Of a DNA stretch of 64,000 nucleotides, positions 55,049 to 61,475 are shown in pieces. Each line of letters begins with the position of its first letter. The first letter of the stretch is position 1. The notes under the pieces were generated by a model. The model ran no database searches. It was given only the letters and a program-made list of their open reading frames with translations, and was not told the DNA's origin. The position numbers were made by a program, and so were the translations under genes. Source of the DNA: Deltaproteobacteria bacterium (GTDB lineage Bacteria; Myxococcota_C; UBA6777); contig SBHC01000043.1 in the NCBI GenBank assembly GCA_006226375.1, forward strand, positions 1 to 64,000, in the 5' to 3' direction.

Positions 55049-56388
55049 AAGAGTCTCGCACCCAAGAGCTTGTCGACGCCGTTATGGATTTAGCATCCGA
55101 GTGGCTGCCGAAGAGGAAGCTTGACCCTGAAGAAGAACCGCACGAACAAGCGCTGAGAGCCCTCCAGGAGTTGAAGAAGGAATCCTCTCGATGGCGCTCC
55201 ATGCGAACCAAAACAAACAAAAAGTTGAACGAGCTCGTGGATGCGATGGTGGCTTTTGCTTCGCTCGATTTTTTTCACAAAGCCCCTGTCGGCACCGAAG
55301 GGGACTTGTTTGATGCCTTGGCCACTGGACTCAACGCTTTGGGAGAAGAGCTCCATAGCTCCACAGTATCGCGGGGTCTCCTCCATGACATTATCTCCTC
55401 CATGTTGGACACCCTCTTGGTCACCGATGAGCAAGGCCAGATTCAGCTGGCCAACACAGCACTTTATGAGCTCCTGGGCTACAAAGAAAGCGAGCTTCTG
55501 GATCAGCCCGTCTCCATGATTTTCGCGGAAGAATCACTGGAGAAGATCCACCTTCCCGACATCCTCCAGGGACAAGCCTTTCAAAATCAGGAGGTCTGGT
55601 ATCAAGCCAAAAGCGGTCAGAAGATCCCGGTGTCACTGTCTATCTCCATCCTCCACCAACCCCACAAAGAAACAAAAGGTGTTGTTTGTTTGGCCCAAGA
55701 CATCACCGAGAGAAAACGACAAGAAGAGCAGCTCAAGAGTTCCTTGGAAGAAAAAGTGGTGCTGCTTAAAGAGGTACACCACCGGGTCAAAAACAACATG
55801 CAGATCGTTTCCAGCTTGTTGTACCTGCAAGCGGAATTCATCACAGACGAACACATCCTCTCGTTGTTTCAAGAGAGCCAGAATCGGATTCACTCGCTGG
55901 CCTTGGTTCACGAGCAGCTCTACAAAAGCCAAGACCTAGCGCGCATTGACTTTGCCGTGTATGTCGAGAGCCTTGCTGCTCATCTTTGGAACTCATACGG
56001 TGGAAACTCGCTCCAACAGGAGATTGATATCTCACCGATCGACCTCACCATTGAGCTCGCCATACCGTGTGGCCTGATCCTCAATGAGTTGGTCTCTAAC
56101 GCTAGAAAACACGCCTTCCCCAACACGTATCAAGGTCAGGGAAAAGTCACCATCCGGTTGCGGACCCCTTCGGAGTCGGAAGTGATTTTGATTGTGGAAG
56201 ACAATGGGATCGGAATCCCCCCCGATGAAGAGGTTGAGCAGACACAATCCCTGGGCCTCACTCTGATTCGCACCCTCGCCAAACAGCTTCGGGGGAACGT
56301 AGAGTTCTTCCGCGATAATGGAACCAAAGTGGTGCTCACCTTCCCATACCAGCACGAATCGCCTGGACAAAAACGGATTACAACCTAA
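55045..56388 (+). CDS. PAS-HisKA_2 histidine kinase
   Basis: 447 residues, cytoplasmic. The N-terminal 110 residues are helical and unrecognised, followed by a PAS domain about 113-225 (SSMLDTLLVTDEQGQIQLANTALYELLGYKESELL). Then the HisKA_2 phosphoacceptor LKEVHHRVKNNMQIVSSLLYLQ (His246) and a HATPase domain with NELVSNARKHAF, EDNGIGIP and SLGLTLIRTLAKQL. This kinase class often serves general stress response and light signalling. GAGG is 7-8 nt before the ATG, and the gene is coupled to the STAS-like protein upstream, so the kinase may control those proteins or be controlled by them. Confidence 0.9.
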   Translation: MKESRTQELVDAVMDLASEWLPKRKLDPEEEPHEQALRALQELKKESSRWRSMRTKTNKKLNELVDAMVAFASLDFFHKAPVGTEGDLFDALATGLNALGEELHSSTVSRGLLHDIISSMLDTLLVTDEQGQIQLANTALYELLGYKESELLDQPVSMIFAEESLEKIHLPDILQGQAFQNQEVWYQAKSGQKIPVSLSISILHQPHKETKGVVCLAQDITERKRQEEQLKSSLEEKVVLLKEVHHRVKNNMQIVSSLLYLQAEFITDEHILSLFQESQNRIHSLALVHEQLYKSQDLARIDFAVYVESLAAHLWNSYGGNSLQQEIDISPIDLTIELAIPCGLILNELVSNARKHAFPNTYQGQGKVTIRLRTPSESEVILIVEDNGIGIPPDEEVEQTQSLGLTLIRTLAKQLRGNVEFFRDNGTKVVLTFPYQHESPGQKRITT

Positions 56389-56742
56389 CTCCGTTGCCAG
56401 AACAGAGAAGCGTTGTTCAACACGCCCTACACATCCCAGCGACCCGTTTTTCTTCTGGCACAAGAAGCTACAATGCAGAAAGCTTTCGCTCACTCATTGG
56501 GAAACGCAGTTCGCAGTGGGAACTGTATTTCCCAGCGAGTACCTCATCGCCTCATCTTTCTTTGAGTCGCCCCCTTCTCCAGCACGGCCTCACCAAAAAA
56601 CCTTTCAAAACGTAAGACTAGAACAGCAACATTGACCTTCATTTCTACATTTTGAGAACAATCTTAGACAAACGAGCCCTGGCACAACAATTGCTTTGTG
56701 CTCAAACTAGAAATCCATCCTAGGCGTTTTTGGAGAGTGAAG
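56389..56742. other. Intergenic region
   Basis: 354 bases between the HisKA_2 kinase and pqiA. No gene. GCACAA pairs with TTTGTGC around 56683-56699 (6-bp stem), too weak to call a terminator. No near-consensus promoter was found for pqiA. Confidence 0.5.
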
Positions 56743-57405
56743 ATGAGCACAGAATCGCACAACATCGAAACAACGTCCCACGCTCAAGAGCATGACGCTG
56801 AAGTGATTGCTTGCCATGTTTGTCACTTGGTCCAGCGTCTTCCACCGAGCACATCATCCGACGACATACCTGTGTGTTGTCGTTGTGAAACGTCCTTGCA
56901 GGTCAGGGACAGCGAAACACGCATCGCATGGTCTCGCCAGGCTGCTTTGGCCGCGCTGGTTTGTTATCCATTGGCGATTACATTGCCAGCCTTGCGGTTT
57001 GAGCGTTTTGGTCATGTATCAGAGAACAGCATTGTGGGTTCCATCCAAACCTTGTTTACCGATGGTTACATGGGTTTGGGAATCATTGTGTTGCTTTGCT
57101 CGGTGCTCATCCCTCTCTGCAAGCTGGTGGGCATTTGGGTCGTGTGCAGCGACTCCTTCCTTCAAACACGACACCGCGCACGCACATACCAAATACTTGA
57201 ATGGTCGGGCCGTTGGGGGATGATCGACGTGCTGCTGGTAGCCGTTCTTGTCGCTCTCCTCAAAGTGGGAGAGTTGGTGAATGTCTATCCCGGTCCCGGC
57301 GCCATGCTGTTTGCGGCTGTCGTGTTTTTAAGTTTGTTGGCCAGCTATTTCTTCCATCCCCGCATTGTATGGGAGCGACAAGATGACACAACCTTCCAAC
57401 CCTGA
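56743..57405 (+). CDS. pqiA: Paraquat-inducible protein A (PqiA/LetA family)
   Basis: 220 residues. Two zinc-ribbon CxxC motifs (CHVCHLVQRLP and CCRC) precede a four-segment membrane domain: AALVCYPLAITLPALRFERFG, TDGYMGLGIIVLLCSVLIPLCKLVGIWVV, MIDVLLVAVLVALLKVG and AMLFAAVVFLSLLASYFF. PqiA/LetA proteins work with MCE-domain partners in lipid transport across the periplasm. E. coli PqiA has two such modules in tandem; this one is single. GGAG is 8 nt before the ATG at 56743. It overlaps pqiB by 23 bases. Confidence 0.9.
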   Translation: MSTESHNIETTSHAQEHDAEVIACHVCHLVQRLPPSTSSDDIPVCCRCETSLQVRDSETRIAWSRQAALAALVCYPLAITLPALRFERFGHVSENSIVGSIQTLFTDGYMGLGIIVLLCSVLIPLCKLVGIWVVCSDSFLQTRHRARTYQILEWSGRWGMIDVLLVAVLVALLKVGELVNVYPGPGAMLFAAVVFLSLLASYFFHPRIVWERQDDTTFQP

Positions 57406-58906
57406 AACAACCCAGGCGCATGACTTGCCTGTTGCACATACCAAACCCAAACGTCGCCGTGTGTGGTCGGCGTGGCTTCTTCCTTTGGCTGCTCTCGCGC
57501 TGACTGGCTGGATGCTCTACACCCACCAAAAACAGCAAGGGCAGGTGATCGAGATTAACTTCTCTCATGCCTACGGTCTCAAACCCGGTAACTCCCTTAA
57601 GTACAGAGGGATGACAGTTGGAGAAGTGGAAAGTTTGGTCCTGACCAAGAACCTATCTCGGGTCAAAGCGCTGGTCCGTTTGCGCCCTGGCAACGAAGGA
57701 TTGGCTCGCAGCGGCAGCCGCTTTTGGATTGTCCACCCACAGGTCGATTTGTCGGGCATCAAAGGTCTGGAGACTGTGATTGGAGCGCGCTACATCGCCG
57801 TGCAACCGGGCAAAAGCGACAAGCAACGCTGGCGTACCCGCTTCCAAGGCATGGAAGGACCTCGCAAAGACACCAACGCCAAGCCCGGCGAGTTGGACAT
57901 CGTCTTGCGGACCAACAACATTTCGGGTGTTCGCCTTGGAACTCCGTTGTCGTATCGAGGCATTAACATCGGCTCGGTTCAATCGATTCATCTCGCAGCG
58001 ACGGGACAAATGGTAGAGATCTACGCGCGAGTGAAGAAGCCCTTCACCGACCTCTTACGGACCAACACAGAGTTCTGGGTCAAGGCACCGATCAACGTCG
58101 AAAAGGGTATCTTGCTGTCGGGCTTCCGGATTGGGATGTCAGCCAAAACCCTCTTGTTTGGAGACATTGCCCTTGCCATTCCGACCAAGAAAGGGAAGCC
58201 GGTTCGTAACGGTCATTCGTATGTGTTGAACCAGAAGCCCAGCGAGGCCGATTGGGCCAAAGATTGGAAGCCGCTGCTCCGTGTGGGATTGCAGTTTCTA
58301 CCCAAAGAAGCCACCCCACCCTGCCAAGTTCAGGCTCGCTTGCTTTGGACCCAACGACGGTTCCTCCGTAGCGACCTGAAGAAAGCTCGCACAGGGTGGC
58401 TCACGCTGATGGGCAACCAGCTGTGGGGTCCGGCCAACTTGTTCAACCTCGCCAAAAAGTACGACGGGCAGTTGGAGGTCGCCGGCCATCGCTTTGCGCT
58501 CAACCGGATCAAGGTCCTTCTCACAGGTCACAAGCAACTGCGAGCCATTCGTCCGACGTCGGTCAACACTTTGAAGCCGCTGTTGGACTGGATGCTAAAG
58601 CAGGAGCGACGAGGCTGTCAGGCGCTTCGAGTGAAAAAGATTCAACCCGAAAAGAGCGTACTGGTCGTAGGTTCCGGCCTGCAGCAGCCCATCTCCAACA
58701 CCCAAATGAAGAAGCAAAAGGACACCCTGACCCTCAACGATTCTGTACCCTTGGGTTCAGCGTTTCACGGTGCAGCAGCCTTGTCGCGGAAAACCGGTCG
58801 ACTGATTGGCCTCGTTGTGATTGAGGACGAGACGCGCACCATCTACCCCATCCGAAATGCTCCCAAACCCAGCACTGCCCCCTCCAAACCTCCCCAAAAA
58901 CGCTAA
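57383..58906 (+). CDS. pqiB: MCE-domain protein PqiB-like
   Basis: 507 residues. One N-terminal membrane segment (VWSAWLLPLAALALTGWMLY) is followed by two clear MCE domains (about 50-140: LKPGNSLKYRGMTVGEVESL; about 170-270: VRLGTPLSYRGINIGSVQSIHL), which form lipid-carrying hexameric rings. PqiB of E. coli has three; the third is replaced here by a 230-residue C-terminal part of other type (GSAFHGAAALSRKTGRLIGLVVIED resembles the end of a trypsin-like barrel without catalytic residues). No pqiC lipoprotein gene follows. The start ATG at 57383 has GGGAG upstream. Confidence 0.85.
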   Translation: MTQPSNPETTQAHDLPVAHTKPKRRRVWSAWLLPLAALALTGWMLYTHQKQQGQVIEINFSHAYGLKPGNSLKYRGMTVGEVESLVLTKNLSRVKALVRLRPGNEGLARSGSRFWIVHPQVDLSGIKGLETVIGARYIAVQPGKSDKQRWRTRFQGMEGPRKDTNAKPGELDIVLRTNNISGVRLGTPLSYRGINIGSVQSIHLAATGQMVEIYARVKKPFTDLLRTNTEFWVKAPINVEKGILLSGFRIGMSAKTLLFGDIALAIPTKKGKPVRNGHSYVLNQKPSEADWAKDWKPLLRVGLQFLPKEATPPCQVQARLLWTQRRFLRSDLKKARTGWLTLMGNQLWGPANLFNLAKKYDGQLEVAGHRFALNRIKVLLTGHKQLRAIRPTSVNTLKPLLDWMLKQERRGCQALRVKKIQPEKSVLVVGSGLQQPISNTQMKKQKDTLTLNDSVPLGSAFHGAAALSRKTGRLIGLVVIEDETRTIYPIRNAPKPSTAPSKPPQKR

Positions 58907-59049
58907 AGCGTCGGTGAGATGGAAATATCCTTGAACCGACAAGTACCATAGAGCAATGAGCCGCCCCACCGGACCAACCAACTCACAGAACGATTCGACT
59001 CGCACAACAAAAGTTTGCAGGTTGACACACAAGAGCGTTCACCCACAAC

Positions 59050-59841
59050 ATGACAGTCCATGAAGGAAAGAAAGGTAGGCCTTTGTCAGTAAGAAGTAGC
59101 TTGCTTGTAGGATTGGGATGTCTCGTCGGTTGTGGACTGTTCAGCGGCCAACGAAGATCCAACACGCCGGAACCACCGAAAGAGTCAGCGCTCCAAAGCG
59201 CTCCAAACAAGCAGACCACGCAGAGACAGCCACATCAGGAACCTGCGAGAAAGCCCGCAACGTTACCAAAGAAGCAAGGGCAGCCAACGGTCGCGATTCT
59301 TCCGCTGGGAAAGCCGTTCCCACAACAAAGACGCCGGCAAGTGCAGAATGTTCTTGGGTCACTTGCAAAGTTGGTATGGCTTCCGGCTCACCCTCTCCCT
59401 CGTTCAGCCTTTTCCAAAAGGTACAAACGATACCGCGCCGATCGACTTTGTTCGTACCTTGCGACCCACAAACCGAAGAGAGCCGACTACATTGTGGGGC
59501 TGACTCAAGTCGATATTTCTTCGTCGCTACCGGACTATTTGGACCATGCTGTGTTTGGCCTATCGGATACAGGTGGGCCAGCCGCTGTGTTGTCAACGTA
59601 TCGTTTGGCCAACCTTAAGCTTTCGGCCCAGCGAACAGACCGCGCGTGGAAGAGTCTTGTCCTTCATGAGTGGGGACACTTGCTGCGACTGCCACACTGT
59701 GCAACTCTAGCCTGTGCGATGCGCGACGCCCATCCTTACGTTCACAGGCTTCGTTTTATCCGACCCGCCTTTTGTTCCTTGTGTACCCAACGACTGCACC
59801 GAACGAAGAAGTCTCTTGATTCCAAGCCTCAAAACCGATAA
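59050..59841 (+). CDS. Archaemetzincin-like zinc peptidase with lipoprotein signal
   Basis: 263 residues. LVLHEWGHLLRLPHCATLACAM followed 17 residues later by CSLC matches the archaemetzincin signature HExxHxxGxxHCx4CxMx17CxxC in all positions but one: the usual Gly is Arg. A signal ending in LVGC (Cys28) suggests a lipid-anchored exported peptidase, whereas archaemetzincins are usually cytoplasmic. The N-terminal linker (40-80) is Pro/Gln/Lys-rich. The start ATG lacks a good ribosome binding site; a TTG at 59083 with AAAGG upstream would give MSVRSSLLVGLGCLVGC, a more usual signal length. Confidence 0.75.
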   Translation: MTVHEGKKGRPLSVRSSLLVGLGCLVGCGLFSGQRRSNTPEPPKESALQSAPNKQTTQRQPHQEPARKPATLPKKQGQPTVAILPLGKPFPQQRRRQVQNVLGSLAKLVWLPAHPLPRSAFSKRYKRYRADRLCSYLATHKPKRADYIVGLTQVDISSSLPDYLDHAVFGLSDTGGPAAVLSTYRLANLKLSAQRTDRAWKSLVLHEWGHLLRLPHCATLACAMRDAHPYVHRLRFIRPAFCSLCTQRLHRTKKSLDSKPQNR

Positions 59842-59866
59842 TCATGAAGGAACGAGAGTCGTTGGA

Positions 59867-60571
59867 ATGCTTAGAGTGTGGTGCATGAGATACCAAACGT
59901 TGTGGGCCTTAATCTGGTTGGGAGTGGGAGGGTTGCTTGGCACGAGCACCCCAAGCTTCGCTGCGACTCCATCCGCCGCAAATCAGCCCGCGTCGACAGA
60001 GACATCCACCCAAACACCCGGCGCGGCAGCCAAGAAAGACCCTGCAAAGAAACAGAGAGCTGCCAAAAAGGCCAAGAAAAAGACAAAACTGCGACCCGTT
60101 TGGAACCGCGACCTGGGCTTGGGAGGCTACACCGGAAGTTGGGGCAACATGCCGTACCTCGGCCTGCGTGGAGCGATCCCTCTGTCACCATACCTTGCCA
60201 TGAGACTGAGTCTGTCCTTGTTCTTTGCCACCCAAAGAGAACCCATCATTTCTTACACAAGCCTGTCCTTGGGATTGTTGGTTCGCCTACCGACCTTGTT
60301 TTCGTTCATGAGACACTACGCCGTCACCCGGCTGGATTTCTGGCCGCTGTGGAACATCATGAACATCAACCCTGAGATTACGAAGATTTCAGAGCGCCCT
60401 ACCTTGGGCATCAGCATTCTCGTGGGAATGGAAATCTTCCTCGTGAACTCGCTATCGTTTGTGTTGGAAGCTGGCTTCTCTTCTGGAATGATTATCGGTT
60501 TTGCCCCGATCAAGACGCAGTTCGAGGCCTTTGGCTTTGTGATGCAATCCGGCCTTCAGATGTACTTCTAA
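59867..60571 (+). CDS. Exported protein, probable outer-membrane barrel
   Basis: About 234 residues from ATG 59867 (GAGAG upstream; ATG 59885 is an alternative). Signal peptide ending TSTPSFA before ATPSA, then an Ala/Lys-rich linker (AAKKDPAKKQRAAKKAKKK). The rest has alternating hydrophobic strands: YLGLRGAIPLSPYLAMRLSLSLFFA, ISYTSLSLGLLVRL, SLSFVLEAGFSSGMIIG. The protein ends in an aromatic residue (QSGLQMYF), typical of BAM-assembled barrels. No family is recognised. Confidence 0.65.
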   Translation: MLRVWCMRYQTLWALIWLGVGGLLGTSTPSFAATPSAANQPASTETSTQTPGAAAKKDPAKKQRAAKKAKKKTKLRPVWNRDLGLGGYTGSWGNMPYLGLRGAIPLSPYLAMRLSLSLFFATQREPIISYTSLSLGLLVRLPTLFSFMRHYAVTRLDFWPLWNIMNINPEITKISERPTLGISILVGMEIFLVNSLSFVLEAGFSSGMIIGFAPIKTQFEAFGFVMQSGLQMYF

Positions 60572-60617
60572 GCGACGACGTTTTTGATGGGAAAAGAAAG
60601 AGAAGGATGAGGCAGGG

Positions 60618-61220
60618 CTATTCTTGGGTCTTGTTCGGCTGACGGAACGCGACAAACTTGCTACCCAAGAAGTTGACGACATAGGCGATGACAATCCCGC
60701 CCACATAAGCAATGTAGGAGAGGCGGAGATAGGGAACTTTCCACGACCCAATCACCAAGAAGTTGTCGCCCAAGCCGAGAGTGTCCACGGCAAAGTCAAC
60801 CCACAAAAAGCGGACGGCGAGACCCAACGTGCACGCCAGGAAGAAGGTAATGTACGCGTACCACCAGTTGACGTTTCGGCTGTCGAAGGTAATCCGCCGG
60901 TTCAATTCGTAGTTCCAGGTCACAGCCACAATGAAGGCCGGGAACATTCCCCAGCGTACATCCAGGCCAAACGCCTCACGACAGAACACCACAACGGCCA
61001 GATCCACAACAATACCGCTGGCCCCAATCAAACCAAACAGAATGAGTTGGATCATCCACGTCGGCAAGCCCCAGCTTTGCAGCTTGTTGTGCAAGCGCTC
61101 TTGCAAATTGGCTTCCTGCGTGGAGGAAGTTGCTTGTTCGGCGTTCTCTGTAGCGGAAGGCTCTGTGCTATTGGAAGATGCAAGAGGCTTGTCTTGGGAG
61201 GTCATAGAAGGGTTCGACAT
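60618..61220 (-). CDS. GtrA-like family membrane protein
   Basis: About 200 residues. The first 50 are polar (Ser/Thr/Glu/Gln-rich); then four membrane segments with the GtrA pattern: LILFGLIGASGIVVDLAVVVFCREAFGL, FIVAVTWNYELNRRITF, ITFFLACTLGLAVRFLWV and YIAYVGGIVIAYVVNFLGSKFVAF. GtrA proteins help move lipid-linked sugars across the inner membrane. The ATG at 61220 is taken; 61205 is an alternative. No ribosome binding site is clear. Confidence 0.88.
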   Translation of the reverse strand: MSNPSMTSQDKPLASSNSTEPSATENAEQATSSTQEANLQERLHNKLQSWGLPTWMIQLILFGLIGASGIVVDLAVVVFCREAFGLDVRWGMFPAFIVAVTWNYELNRRITFDSRNVNWWYAYITFFLACTLGLAVRFLWVDFAVDTLGLGDNFLVIGSWKVPYLRLSYIAYVGGIVIAYVVNFLGSKFVAFRQPNKTQE

Positions 61221-61395
61221 CAACAAACATCCGTATGATTCTTACAGGAGGGGCTACGAAGCGGAGAGGACTGGATAACGCAGGGGGAAAGAAAGTTCGC
61301 GTTTCAACGGTCGTGTGTCGCAGAGATTAACAAAATCCCTTCGATTCCGCCTCCCTCGGTGTCAAAAGTTACAACAAAAGTGACCCACCAGGCCA

Positions 61396-61415
61396 CCTGT
61401 ACCCAAAGGTACAGG
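61396..61415 (-). terminator. Stem-loop after the HEAT/FGE-like gene (weak terminator candidate)
   Basis: CCTGTACC (61396-61403) and GGTACAGG (61408-61415) form a perfect 8-bp stem with a CAAA loop, 60 bases beyond the minus-strand stop at 61476. There is no immediate T-run; TTTTGTT appears about 20 bases later on that strand. It may act as an RNA 3' end or an operator for the GtrA gene. Confidence 0.4.
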
Positions 61416-61475
61416 CACTATAATGCCAACCACGGAGAGAAACAAGAAGATCGAACAAATGCGGAGAAAAATCCC

